A stretch of 64,000 bases of DNA from NCBI RefSeq assembly GCF_011064845.1, contig NZ_CP049015.1, positions 682,001 to 746,000 of the forward strand, in the 5' to 3' direction. Source of the DNA: Citrobacter freundii ATCC 8090 = MTCC 1658 = NBRC 12681 (GTDB lineage Bacteria; Pseudomonadota; Gammaproteobacteria; Enterobacterales; Enterobacteriaceae). Below are positions 9,106-19,613 of the stretch, piece by piece. Each line of letters starts with the position of its first letter. Positions within the stretch are counted from its first letter, which is position 1. The notes beneath the pieces are model-generated. The model saw nothing but the letters and a program-made list of their open reading frames with translations. It made no database searches and was not told the origin of the DNA. Both the position numbers and the translations under genes were made by a program.

Positions 9106-10627
9106 GGCTAATCACGCGAGGTTGTCGTTCCAGAATGCGCGTATTACGCGCTGCTTCTTCGCCAAGCCAGGTGGTGTTGGTGCGAGAACCTTCGGCGCGA
9201 TATTTTTCCAGATCCGACAGACGCACCATGTAACCCGTAACGCGAACCAGATCGTTGCCGCTCACGTTGGCGGTAAACTCACGCATCCCGGCTTTAAATG
9301 CGCCGAGGCACAGTTGCACCAGCGCCTGAGGATTGCGCTTGATGGTTTCATCCAGCGTGAGAATGTCGCTGATCCCGGCGTGATAAAACGCGTGATGTGG
9401 CGCGACGGTTTGCAGATGAGTGATCGGGTCTGGTTCATCGCCGTAAGGCAGGCGTGCACCCGGTGTGGTGCCGATGTCAGAACTGATCCCCGACTGTGCA
9501 TGCAGCATCGCGCGCTGCTTCCAGCCATATTTCACCGGGGTGCTTTCGACAAACTCCGCCAATTGGGCGCTGATGCGATAGCCAAGCTGATTGGCGAACT
9601 CATCTTTTCCGTAGCGCGCATTTTGTCCCGCCTTATCGCACAGTAGATTCACCGCCTCCGCCAGGCCATACATGCCGAACATAGGCACAAAACGTTCGGG
9701 ATCAATCAACCCTTCCTGCACGAGGAAGCTATTCTCAAAGAAATGTGATTTTTCATAGAGGAATTCACATCGTGAATCAATGATGGCGATTTGCTGTTGA
9801 CAATAGTGCGGTAGGGTGCGCGTAAAGAAGTCATCGACAGAGGCGCTGCGCTCTGCGATGGCTTTCAGATTAAGCCTGACCAGCGTGCTACCACCCCCGG
9901 CGAGCGGCAAAGAGTTGTAACAGCTGACGACGCCATACTGACTTTTTGTGAAAATTTTATCATTTTCAGGGCCATTGGAAATATGCGGCTTACTGCACTC
10001 GCAGATATTTTTCGCCACGCTGAGCAGCAGATCGTCAGGTGTGATTTGCGGGTCATAAATGAATGTCAGATTAGGCGAAACCTGCTTTAATTCTGCATCT
10101 GCGCGTAAAATTGCACGGGTAACTGGAGTATCGGCGGGGCCGATATTGGCATGCATAAACGCGTCTGGCAGGGTTCTGTCGAGATAACGCCAGAAACGTT
10201 TTATTCGAATATCGATCTCTTCTTGTGTTAGAATTCTAACATACGGTTGCAGCAGCGCATCGAGCTGGCCGAGATAAACCGGCATCGACGTCACTGACGG
10301 AACGTGGTGGTACATGATGGTGAGTAAGGATAACGCATCATCAAGATCGCTGGCGCCTTCCAGCTCCAGCCACGATGAACCATTGGCCAGAAAACGCGCG
10401 TAATCGGGTAAAACGTAGCGCGGTTTGAACGGGGCATGACCTTCGTACATATCGCAGATTACCCCATCATCCAGCGCCTGACGTGCCTGTGCAGGTAGTT
10501 GCGGATAAGGCAGCGCGTTTTCAGCTTCCAGCGCCAGAAAGTGGCGTTTCTGCTCAGGGCTGAGCACCGGGCTGGTCACGATTTGTTGGCAACGCTGTTG
10601 CAGCGCGAGTTCGCTTGAAGTGGGCAT
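9077..10627 (-). CDS. yjjI: YjjI, putative glycyl-radical enzyme
   Basis: 516 residues from the ATG at 10627; a longer frame to 10714 is not needed and exceeds the family length. A short, atypical member of the glycyl-radical family. The radical motif RVTGYMV is near the C terminus (Gly about 465), and a conserved Cys lies in VVSCYNS. It is installed by YjjW. It lies next to the deo operon, which suggests a role near deoxyribose catabolism, but the reaction is unknown. The gene contains a DeoR operator at 10226 on the opposite strand's regulatory path. Confidence 0.9.
   Translation of the reverse strand: MPTSSELALQQRCQQIVTSPVLSPEQKRHFLALEAENALPYPQLPAQARQALDDGVICDMYEGHAPFKPRYVLPDYARFLANGSSWLELEGASDLDDALSLLTIMYHHVPSVTSMPVYLGQLDALLQPYVRILTQEEIDIRIKRFWRYLDRTLPDAFMHANIGPADTPVTRAILRADAELKQVSPNLTFIYDPQITPDDLLLSVAKNICECSKPHISNGPENDKIFTKSQYGVVSCYNSLPLAGGGSTLVRLNLKAIAERSASVDDFFTRTLPHYCQQQIAIIDSRCEFLYEKSHFFENSFLVQEGLIDPERFVPMFGMYGLAEAVNLLCDKAGQNARYGKDEFANQLGYRISAQLAEFVESTPVKYGWKQRAMLHAQSGISSDIGTTPGARLPYGDEPDPITHLQTVAPHHAFYHAGISDILTLDETIKRNPQALVQLCLGAFKAGMREFTANVSGNDLVRVTGYMVRLSDLEKYRAEGSRTNTTWLGEEAARNTRILERQPRVISHEQQMRFGK
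10226..10241 (+). promoter_or_regulatory. DeoR operator at distal deo promoter (deoO1-like)
   Basis: A perfect 16-bp palindrome TGTTAGAATTCTAACA, the textbook DeoR binding site, lies inside the yjjI coding sequence. Start-to-start distance to the second operator at 10827 is 601 bp. In E. coli O1 and O2 are about 599 bp apart and are bridged by DeoR looping. The distal promoter deoP1 overlaps O1 there, so a transcript running antisense through the 5' third of yjjI into deoC is expected. Confidence 0.88.
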
Positions 10628-10737
10628 CGTTGATTCCTTTTTGTCCCGAAGGTGTAACGCCATTGTAGAAAGCAACGCCGCCACAACCTTTGATCCGGAT
10701 GCGCCTGATGCCACGGCATCCCTTTAGAAAAGGTAAT

Positions 10738-10759
10738 TTATTTGAAGTAGATCTCATTA
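10738..10759 (+). promoter_or_regulatory. CRP site 2 of deoP2
   Basis: TTTGA-N6-TCTCA, two mismatches from the CRP core, at the position and with near the sequence I recall for the distal CRP site of E. coli deoP2. CytR binds between the two CRP sites in E. coli. Confidence 0.6.
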
Positions 10760-10790
10760 GAGTAATGCAAATCTGTATGTGGTTTTCATT

Positions 10791-10812
10791 AACTGTGATG
10801 TATATCGAAGTG
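10791..10812 (+). promoter_or_regulatory. CRP site 1 of deoP2
   Basis: Strong left half TGTGA at 10794-10798 with a weak right half. It lies 53 bp from the upstream CRP site, about five helical turns. This matches the CRP-CytR-CRP layout of E. coli deoP2. Confidence 0.7.
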
Positions 10813-10826
10813 TAATAGCGAGCGGA

Positions 10827-10842
10827 TGTTAGAATACTAACA
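10827..10842 (+). promoter_or_regulatory. DeoR operator at proximal deo promoter (deoO2)
   Basis: TGTTAGAATACTAACA, identical to my memory of E. coli deoO2, 47 bp upstream of the deoC start. It overlaps the expected -10 of deoP2 (TAGAAT). Confidence 0.92.
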
Positions 10843-10888
10843 AACTCGCAAGGTGAAATTTTATACGGCGATGCCGTTGGAGAATGTT

Positions 10889-11668
10889 ATGACCGATTTA
10901 ACAGCAAGCAGCCTGCGTGCACTGAAACTGATGGACCTGACCACCCTGAATGACGACGACACCAATGAAAAAGTGATCGCGCTGTGTCATCAGGCGAAGA
11001 CCCCGGTTGGCAACACCGCCGCAATCTGTATCTATCCGCGTTTCATCCCTATTGCGCGTAAGACTCTGAAAGAGCAGGGTACGCCGGATATCCGCATTGC
11101 AACCGTCACCAACTTCCCGCACGGCAACGACGACATCGAGATTGCGCTGGCGGAAACCCGCGCGGCGATCGCCTACGGTGCCGATGAAGTTGACGTGGTG
11201 TTCCCGTACCGTGCGCTGATCGCCGGTAACGAGCAGATTGGTTTTGATCTGGTTAAAGCTTGCAAAGACGCGTGTGCGGCGGCAAACGTGCTGCTGAAAG
11301 TGATCATCGAAACCGGTGAGCTGAAAGAAGAAGCACTGATTCGCAAAGCGTCTGAAATCTCCATCAAAGCCGGTGCTGATTTCATCAAAACGTCTACCGG
11401 TAAAGTGCCGGTCAATGCGACGCCGGAAAGCGCACGCATCATGATGGAAGTGATCCGCGACATGGGTGTTTCTAAAACAGTAGGTTTCAAACCGGCTGGC
11501 GGCGTGCGTACTGCAGAAGATGCACAGCAGTTCCTGGCGATTGCCGATGAACTGTTTGGCGCTGACTGGGCTGATTCTCGTCACTACCGTTTTGGCGCAT
11601 CCAGCCTGCTGGCTAGCTTGCTGAAAGCGCTGGGTCACGGCGACGGCAAGAGCGCAAGCAGCTACTAA
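10889..11668 (+). CDS. deoC: Deoxyribose-phosphate aldolase DeoC
   Basis: 259 residues from the ATG at 10889, after a TTGGAGA ribosome site; the frame is open back to 10853. It splits 2-deoxyribose 5-phosphate into acetaldehyde and glyceraldehyde 3-phosphate. Class I aldolase TIM barrel with Schiff-base Lys167 (DFIKTSTGK), proton-relay Lys201 (VGFKPAGG) and Asp102, all in E. coli register. First gene of the deoxynucleoside catabolic operon, under the DeoR, CytR and CRP sites above. Confidence 0.98.
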
Positions 11669-11671
11669 GCC

Positions 11672-11752
11672 CGTAGGCCGGATAAGGCGCAGCCGCCATC
11701 CGGCATTAAGACGACTGCCGGGTGGCGCGTTGCTTACCCGGCTTACAACGGC
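11672..11752. repeat. BIME between deoC and deoA
   Basis: Two facing REP units (GTAGGCCGGATAAGGCG...CGCCATCCGGC and GCCGGGTGGCGCG...CTTACCCGGCTTACAA) fill the 112-bp gap. Inside an operon, such elements can stabilise the upstream message segment. Confidence 0.88.
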
Positions 11753-11780
11753 CTTCTACTCTTTTCCCCTGGGGGTTACC

Positions 11781-13103
11781 GTGTTTCTCGCACAAGAAAT
11801 TATTCGTAAAAAACGTGATGGTCATGCGCTGAGCGATGAAGAAATTCGTTTTTTTATCAATGGCATTCGCGACAATACCATCTCTGAAGGGCAAATCGCC
11901 GCCCTGGCGATGACCATTTTTTTCCACGATATGACAATGCCTGAGCGTGTTTCGCTGACCATGGCAATGCGTGATTCAGGAACCGTGCTGGACTGGAAAA
12001 GCCTGCAGTTGAACGGCCCGATTGTGGATAAACACTCTACCGGCGGTGTAGGTGACGTAACGTCACTGATGTTAGGCCCGATGGTTGCTGCGTGCGGCGG
12101 CTATATTCCGATGATCTCCGGGCGTGGCCTGGGGCATACCGGCGGTACGCTCGATAAACTGGAAGCGATTCCTGGATTTGACATCTTCCCGGACGACACG
12201 CGTTTCCGTGAAATTATTAAAGACGTGGGTGTGGCGATTATTGGGCAAACCAGCTCGCTCGCACCGGCGGATAAACGTTTTTATGCCACCCGCGATATTA
12301 CCGCGACGGTGGATTCCATCCCGCTGATTACCGGTTCCATTCTGGCGAAAAAACTGGCGGAAGGGCTGGATGCGCTGGTGATGGATGTGAAAGTGGGCAG
12401 CGGTGCTTTTATGCCGACCTACGAGCTTTCTGAAGCCCTTGCTGAAGCGATTGTCGGCGTGGCAAACGGTGCGGGTGTACGTACCACCGCGCTGTTAACT
12501 GATATGAACCAGGTGTTGGCCTCCAGCGCAGGTAACGCGGTCGAAGTCCGCGAAGCGGTGCAGTTCCTGACCGGTGAATACCGCAATCCACGTCTGTTAG
12601 ACGTCACCATGGCGCTGTGCGTGGAAATGCTGATCTCCGGCAACCTGGCGAAAGATGACGCCGAAGCCCGTGCGAAATTGCAGACGGTGCTGGATAACGG
12701 CAAAGCAGCAGAGATTTTTGGTCGCATGGTGGCGGCGCAAAAAGGCCCGACCGATTTCGTCGAAAATTATGCGAAGTACCTGCCGACGGCAATGCTCAGC
12801 AAAGCGGTATATGCTGATACCGAAGGCTTTGTCAGCGCGATGGATACCCGTGCGCTGGGAATGGCGGTTGTTTCCATGGGTGGCGGTCGTCGTCAGGCAT
12901 CGGACACCATTGATTACAGCGTTGGCTTTAGCGATATGGCGCGTCTGGGCGACAGCGTAGACGGACAGCGTCCACTGGCGGTGATCCACGCCAAAGACGA
13001 AGCCAGCTGGCAGGAAGCGGCGAAAGCGGTCAAAGCGGCAATTAGCCTTGACGATAAAGCGCCAGAAATTACACCGACAGTCTATCGTCGTATTACCGAA
13101 TAA
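11781..13103 (+). CDS. deoA: Thymidine phosphorylase DeoA
   Basis: 440 residues from a GTG at 11781 (FLAQEIIRK follows), the E. coli length; the ORF is open to 11730 but that part lies in BIME sequence. It phosphorolyses thymidine to thymine and deoxyribose 1-phosphate. The NP-II family signature is the phosphate loop KHSTGGVGD at 84-92. The alpha domain, the alpha/beta domain and the [15 protein letters not shown] segment are all present. Second gene of the deo operon. Confidence 0.98.
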
Positions 13104-14378
<1,275 letters not shown>

Positions 14379-14385
14379 TGCAATT

Positions 14386-14456
14386 GCCCGGTGGCGCTTC
14401 GCTTACCGGGCCTACGGTTTTGTAGGCCGGGTAAGGCGCAACCGCCACCCGGTAAA
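14386..14456. repeat. BIME between deoB and deoD
   Basis: Facing REP units (GCCCGGTGGCGCTTCGCTTACCGGGC and GTAGGCCGGGTAAGGCG...CCACCCGG). Same arrangement as the deoC-deoA gap. Confidence 0.88.
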
Positions 14457-14481
14457 AACAACAATATAAAAGGAACTGAAG

Positions 14482-15201
14482 ATGGCAACTCCACATATTA
14501 ATGCAGAAATGGGTGATTTCGCTGACGTCGTATTGATGCCGGGCGACCCACTGCGTGCAAAGCATATTGCTGAAACTTTCCTCGAAGATGTTCGTGAAGT
14601 GAACAACGTTCGCGGTATGTTAGGCTTCACCGGTACTTACAAGGGCCGTAAGATTTCCGTAATGGGCCACGGTATGGGTATCCCGTCCTGCTCCATCTAC
14701 ACCAAAGAGCTAATCACCGACTTCGGCGTGAAGAAAATCATTCGCGTAGGCTCCTGCGGCGCTGTGCGTATGGACGTTAAACTGCGTGACGTGGTTATCG
14801 GTATGGGTGCTTGCACCGACTCCAAAGTTAACCGTATCCGTTTTAAAGATCATGACTTTGCAGCTATTGCTGACTTCGACATGGTGCGTAACGCAGTTGA
14901 TGCGGCAAAAGCGCTGGGTGTAGACGCTCGCGTTGGCAACCTGTTCTCCGCTGACCTGTTCTACTCTCCGGACGGTGAAATGTTCGACGTGATGGAAAAA
15001 TACGGCGTGCTGGGCGTGGAAATGGAAGCGGCGGGTATCTACGGCGTGGCGGCGGAATTCGGTGCGAAAGCGCTGACCATCTGCACCGTATCCGACCATA
15101 TCCGTACCCACGAGCAGACCACTGCCGCTGAGCGTCAGACGACCTTCAACGACATGATCAAAATCGCACTGGAATCCGTTCTGCTGGGCGATAAAGAGTA
15201 A
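14482..15201 (+). CDS. deoD: Purine nucleoside phosphorylase DeoD
   Basis: 239 residues, with AAAGGAACTGAAG before the ATG. It phosphorolyses purine (deoxy)nucleosides to base and (deoxy)ribose 1-phosphate. Hexameric PNP family: phosphate-binding GDPLRAK, GxG-type segment VGSCGA, nucleoside-binding GVEMEAAG, and catalytic Asp in [10 protein letters not shown] near residue 205. Last gene of the deo operon; three REP units follow. Confidence 0.98.
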
Positions 15202-15210
15202 GTTTTGTTG

Positions 15211-15338
15211 TGGCCCGGAGGCGCTGCGCTGGCCGGGCCTACGGGAATGCCGCTATTAATGCCTGATGGCGCTTCGCTTATCAGGCCTACGGGAGCGGTC
15301 TTGTAGGCCGGATAAGGCGCAGCCGCCATCCGGCAATT
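15211..15338. repeat. BIME with three REP units after deoD
   Basis: Three REP hairpins in a row: GGCCCGGAGGCGC...GCCGGGCCTAC, GCCTGATGGCGC...TATCAGGCCTAC, and GTAGGCCGGATAAGGCG...CCATCCGGC. They occupy the whole deoD-lplA junction, where E. coli K-12 carries yjjJ instead. Confidence 0.88.
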
Positions 15339-15351
15339 CGCCACTAATCGC

Positions 15352-16368
15352 TTAGCGCACGGCCTTTGCTACCCAAGCAGCCAGCTCACGCAACTCGCTT
15401 TCCTGATCTGGATACTCCGCAAGCAGCGCTTCACAAGTCTGCTGTAAAATATCGGCGCGATACTGGCAGCCCTGTAGTCGTTCTGCCAGTACTTCCAGCG
15501 GCGCAGGATTGAGGCTATCGGTGTAGACTTGGGTGCGGGTAATCACGCCTTTTTCGACGTCAAAATGAAGCTCTACGCCGCCCCAGGTGAAACGTTCGTC
15601 CAGTAAATGTGAAAAAGCAGGCGCCTGGCCAAAATTCCACTCCCAACTGCTCTGGCGGGCAAATGTTTCGGCGAAGTTCGGCAGATCCGGCGCTTTGTCT
15701 GGGGAGATGATCTCGGCTTCTACGCGTTCGCCGTAGTGGGCGAAAAAGGCTTCCGTGATGGCCTGACAGACCTGTTGATGAGTGATGCCCGGTAACAGCT
15801 CGGTCAAATTCGCTACGCGCGAGCGAACCGAAGTGATGCCTTTGGCGGCAAGTTTCTTTTTATCGGGATTGAGATAGTTTGCCAGGCGGCTGAGATCGGC
15901 ATTCAACAGCAGCGTGCCGTGGTGGAATCCGCGATCTTTCGTTTCCCGATAAGCAGAGCCGGAAACTTTGCGATCGCCGTCCGGCGTTTTCACCACCAGA
16001 TCGTTACGCCCGGAGGCATCAGCTTCTACGCCCAGCGAATTCAGCGCATTGAGGACGATCGCGGTGGAGATGGTTTTGTCGTATTCCGGTTTACCAGCCA
16101 TAAAGGTAAAGCAGGTATTGCCTAAGTCATGGAACACCGCGCCGCCACCGCTGCTGCGCCTGGCGAGCCGCACGTTGTCTTCTTCCATGCGGCGTGTATT
16201 ACACTCTTTCCACGGGTTTTGCGCCCGGCCAATTACCACCGTATCGGCGTTACGCCACAAGAACAGAACGCGCTGCGTGGCGGGCATCTGGCGAAAAATG
16301 CACTCTTCGACCGCGAGGTTAAACCACGGATCGTAAGAGTCTGAGATAAGCAGGCGTAGTGTTGTCAT
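15352..16368 (-). CDS. lplA: Lipoate-protein ligase A
   Basis: 338 residues. It activates free lipoate with ATP to lipoyl-AMP and transfers it to lipoyl domains of 2-oxoacid dehydrogenases and GcvH. The biotin/lipoate ligase fold shows [15 protein letters not shown] (lipoate-binding loop) and the K of [10 protein letters not shown] in the nucleotide site. A C-terminal accessory domain follows from about residue 250. Convergent with deoD; 37 bp downstream of ytjB on the same strand, so probably co-transcribed with it. Confidence 0.96.
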   Translation of the reverse strand: MTTLRLLISDSYDPWFNLAVEECIFRQMPATQRVLFLWRNADTVVIGRAQNPWKECNTRRMEEDNVRLARRSSGGGAVFHDLGNTCFTFMAGKPEYDKTISTAIVLNALNSLGVEADASGRNDLVVKTPDGDRKVSGSAYRETKDRGFHHGTLLLNADLSRLANYLNPDKKKLAAKGITSVRSRVANLTELLPGITHQQVCQAITEAFFAHYGERVEAEIISPDKAPDLPNFAETFARQSSWEWNFGQAPAFSHLLDERFTWGGVELHFDVEKGVITRTQVYTDSLNPAPLEVLAERLQGCQYRADILQQTCEALLAEYPDQESELRELAAWVAKAVR

Positions 16369-16405
16369 GGTTGATTTCCCTTCTGTTTTACAGTTTTTAC
16401 AGCTT

Positions 16406-17047
16406 TTATTCTATCTTCTCGTTGTCTTCTTCCTGCACCGGTTTGTTGGCAGTGAGAAGGAAAGGAGATTGCTGCCAGCGGGTACGCTTACCTTGCAATA
16501 AGGTGCGGGTCAGCACTACACCGATTGCCAGTGACAGTAGCAGCATCAGGCGTAAGATGTTGGTGGTGTTATCCACCTGCTTGGCTTCAGTGGCAAGAGT
16601 GTGGGTATCCAGCGTCAGTCGCAGATAGCCCAGCGGACCATTTTTTCCCTGAATGGGTTCGACGATCTGCTGGTTAAAATAGCCCCCGGCTTTTTTGCCG
16701 TCGAGCGCCAGACGATCACGAACATTGACGCTCTCACCGGTGCGCGTAATCAGGTCTCCCTGTTCGTCGTACACGCCTGCGTCCAGAATACGGCTACTCT
16801 CCGTCAACTGCGTGAGCACCGCCTTAATACGCTTTTCATCCGGCGTTTCAGTACGCATCAGCGGGGCGACGTTCAGCGAGACCTGACGGGCCAGCGTGCG
16901 GGCCAGCTCTTCGAGCTGCGGATTACGCTGCTGCTGGTGGCTTTGACTAAACCAGGAAGCCCCCTGCATCAGCGCGACGAGCAGCGCAAGGCAGGACAAT
17001 ACAATCACTGCACGATGAAGTCGGAATTTCAGTTTTGTGCGAGCCAT
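16406..17047 (-). CDS. ytjB: Membrane protein YtjB/Smp
   Basis: 213 residues. N-terminal basic stretch then a membrane segment (about 15-35), a periplasmic sensor-like region of about 110 residues, and a second membrane segment near 165-188, followed by a basic tail. The topology resembles chemoreceptor or sensor periplasmic domains without a signalling module. E. coli Smp is an inner-membrane protein of unknown function. Divergent from serB. Confidence 0.9.
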   Translation of the reverse strand: MARTKLKFRLHRAVIVLSCLALLVALMQGASWFSQSHQQQRNPQLEELARTLARQVSLNVAPLMRTETPDEKRIKAVLTQLTESSRILDAGVYDEQGDLITRTGESVNVRDRLALDGKKAGGYFNQQIVEPIQGKNGPLGYLRLTLDTHTLATEAKQVDNTTNILRLMLLLSLAIGVVLTRTLLQGKRTRWQQSPFLLTANKPVQEEDNEKIE

Positions 17048-17162
17048 ATTCCACCTGCTGAAAATTTGAGACTTAATGTTGCCAGAAGCGCTGGTTACAG
17101 GGTAGCCTCATGCGTTATTTTCCCCTGATGATTCCGACCCGAACGATTTTACAGGAGCTTTA

Positions 17163-18131
17163 ATGCCTAACATTACCTGGTGCGATCTACCTGAAGATGT
17201 CTCTCTGTGGCCAGGTCTGCCCCTCTCTTTAAGCGGTGATGAAGTGATGCCGCTGGATTACCACGCGGGCCGCAGTGGCTGGCTGCTGTACGGTCGTGGG
17301 CTGGATAAACAACGGTTAACGCAATACCAGAGTAAACTGGGCGCGGCGATGGTGATCGTGGCGGCGTGGTGCGTTGAGGATTATCAGGTAATTCGTCTGG
17401 CGGGCTCGTTAACGCCGCGTGCGGCAAAACTGGCGCATGACGCCAAACTGGATGTTGCGCCGCTGGGTAAAATTCCGCATCTGCGCACGCCGGGTTTACT
17501 GGTGATGGACATGGATTCAACGGCTATCCAGATCGAATGCATTGATGAAATTGCTAAACTGGCCGGAACCGGCGAGATGGTTGCCGAAGTCACCGAACGC
17601 GCAATGCGCGGCGAGCTGGACTTTACCGCCAGCCTGCGCAGCCGCGTGGCGACGCTGAAGGGCGCTGATGCCAATATTCTGCACCAGGTGCGCGAAACAT
17701 TGCCGCTAATGCCAGGCCTGACTCAGTTGGTGTTAAAACTGGAAACGCTTGGCTGGAAAGTGGCTATCGCTTCCGGCGGGTTTACTTTCTTTGCCGATTA
17801 TCTGCGCAACAAGCTGCGCCTGACGGCAGCTGTGGCGAATGAGCTGGAGATCATGGACGGTAAATTTACTGGCAACGTGATCGGCGATATCGTCGATGCT
17901 CAGTACAAAGCCAGTACTCTGACCCGCCTGGCGCAAGAATATGAGATCCCGATGGCGCAGACGGTGGCGATCGGCGACGGTGCCAACGATCTGCCGATGA
18001 TCAAAACGGCCGGGCTGGGGATTGCGTATCATGCGAAACCCAAAGTGAATGAAAAGACGGAGATTACTATCCGTCACGCTGACCTGATGGGCGTGTTCTG
18101 CATTCTCTCTGGCAGTATGAATCAGAAATAA
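17163..18131 (+). CDS. serB: Phosphoserine phosphatase SerB
   Basis: 322 residues, E. coli length. It catalyses the last step of serine synthesis: L-phosphoserine to serine. The C-terminal HAD domain carries the DxDST motif MDMDST with nucleophile Asp116 and Asp118, motif II ASGGF and motif IV GDGANDLPM. The N-terminal 100 residues form an ACT-like domain. Followed by radA after 11 bp, and nadR beyond. Confidence 0.97.
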   Translation: MPNITWCDLPEDVSLWPGLPLSLSGDEVMPLDYHAGRSGWLLYGRGLDKQRLTQYQSKLGAAMVIVAAWCVEDYQVIRLAGSLTPRAAKLAHDAKLDVAPLGKIPHLRTPGLLVMDMDSTAIQIECIDEIAKLAGTGEMVAEVTERAMRGELDFTASLRSRVATLKGADANILHQVRETLPLMPGLTQLVLKLETLGWKVAIASGGFTFFADYLRNKLRLTAAVANELEIMDGKFTGNVIGDIVDAQYKASTLTRLAQEYEIPMAQTVAIGDGANDLPMIKTAGLGIAYHAKPKVNEKTEITIRHADLMGVFCILSGSMNQK

Positions 18132-18142
18132 TGAGGTAAAAC

Positions 18143-19525
18143 GTGGCAAAAGCTCCTAAACGCGCCTTTGTTTGTAATGAATGCGGGGCCGATTACCCGC
18201 GCTGGCAGGGGCAATGCAGCGCCTGTCAGGCCTGGAATACCATTACCGAGGTGCGCCTTGCCGCATCGCCAACGGTGGCGCGCAACGAGCGACTCAGCGG
18301 CTACGCCGGAAATGCGGGCGTTGCAAAAGTGCAGAAGCTCTCTGACATCAGCCTTGAGGAACTGCCGCGTTTTTCTACCGGATTTAAAGAGTTTGACCGC
18401 GTGCTCGGCGGTGGTGTGGTACCCGGCAGCGCCATACTGATTGGCGGTAACCCTGGCGCGGGCAAATCAACGCTGCTGTTGCAAACGCTGTGCAGGCTCG
18501 CCGAGCAGATGAAAACCCTGTACGTCACCGGCGAAGAGTCGCTGCAACAGGTGGCGATGCGCGCGCATCGGCTTGGCCTGCCGACGGCGAACCTGAACAT
18601 GCTGTCGGAAACCAGTATCGAACAAATTTGCCTGATTGCTGAAGAAGAACAACCGAAGCTGATGGTGATCGACTCCATTCAGGTGATGCACATGGCGGAT
18701 ATTCAGTCTTCGCCGGGCAGCGTGGCGCAGGTGCGTGAAACCGCTGCTTACCTGACGCGCTTTGCTAAAACGCGCGGCGTGGCGATTGTGATGGTCGGCC
18801 ACGTCACCAAAGATGGCTCGCTGGCCGGGCCGAAGGTACTGGAGCACTGTATTGACTGCTCGGTGTTGCTCGACGGCGACGCCGATTCCCGCTTCCGTAC
18901 ACTGCGTAGCCATAAAAACCGCTTTGGCGCGGTGAATGAGCTGGGCGTCTTTGCCATGACGGAACAGGGGCTGCGTGAAGTCAGCAACCCTTCTGCAATT
19001 TTCTTAAGCCGTGGCGATGAAGTCACTTCCGGTAGTTCGGTGATGGTAGTCTGGGAAGGCACGCGCCCGCTGCTGGTCGAGATTCAGGCGCTGGTCGATC
19101 ACTCAATGATGGCGAACCCGCGTCGTGTGGCGGTCGGTCTGGAACAGAACCGTCTGGCGATTCTGCTGGCAGTGTTACATCGTCATGGCGGCTTGCAGAT
19201 GGCGGATCAGGACGTGTTCGTTAACGTAGTTGGCGGCGTAAAAGTCACCGAAACCAGCGCCGACCTGGCGTTGCTGCTGGCAATGGTCTCCAGCCTGCGC
19301 GACAGGCCGCTGCCACAGGATTTAGTGGTCTTTGGCGAAGTGGGGTTGGCGGGAGAAATCCGTCCGGTACCCAGCGGGCAGGAGCGTATTTCGGAGGCGG
19401 CGAAACACGGTTTTCGCCGGGCGATTGTTCCTGCCGCTAACGTACCGAAAAAAGTACCGGAAGGGATGCAGGTCTTTGGCGTTAAGAAGCTTGCGGATGC
19501 GTTAAGCGTGTTTGACGACCTATAA
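18143..19525 (+). CDS. radA: DNA repair/recombination helicase RadA
   Basis: 460 residues. RadA drives branch migration and processing of recombination intermediates with RecA. Domains: N-terminal zinc finger with C11, C14, C25, C28; RecA-like ATPase with Walker A GGNPGAGKST (101-110) and the RadA-specific KNRFG motif; and a C-terminal Lon-protease-like domain without the protease active site. Second gene of serB-radA-nadR. Confidence 0.98.
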   Translation: MAKAPKRAFVCNECGADYPRWQGQCSACQAWNTITEVRLAASPTVARNERLSGYAGNAGVAKVQKLSDISLEELPRFSTGFKEFDRVLGGGVVPGSAILIGGNPGAGKSTLLLQTLCRLAEQMKTLYVTGEESLQQVAMRAHRLGLPTANLNMLSETSIEQICLIAEEEQPKLMVIDSIQVMHMADIQSSPGSVAQVRETAAYLTRFAKTRGVAIVMVGHVTKDGSLAGPKVLEHCIDCSVLLDGDADSRFRTLRSHKNRFGAVNELGVFAMTEQGLREVSNPSAIFLSRGDEVTSGSSVMVVWEGTRPLLVEIQALVDHSMMANPRRVAVGLEQNRLAILLAVLHRHGGLQMADQDVFVNVVGGVKVTETSADLALLLAMVSSLRDRPLPQDLVVFGEVGLAGEIRPVPSGQERISEAAKHGFRRAIVPAANVPKKVPEGMQVFGVKKLADALSVFDDL

Positions 19526-19548
19526 TCAAATACCCGTACGTACTGAAT

Positions 19549-19581
19549 TTGTAGGCCTGATAAGCGATGCGTCATCAGGCA
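19549..19581. repeat. REP unit in the radA-nadR gap
   Basis: GTAGGCCTGATAAGCG...CATCAGGC hairpin directly upstream of the nadR ribosome site. It would lie in the intercistronic message and could separate radA and nadR expression. Confidence 0.75.
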
Positions 19582-19613
19582 GTGTTACGCGATTTTTCCA
19601 GCAGGAGGCTCTT

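Noticed and set aside
9915..9922. Half-site TTGTAACA as a possible third DeoR operator about 310 bp beyond the distal one
   Set aside because: Only one arm resembles the operator and the other is poor. An upstream auxiliary operator is known in E. coli, but this match is too weak to call.
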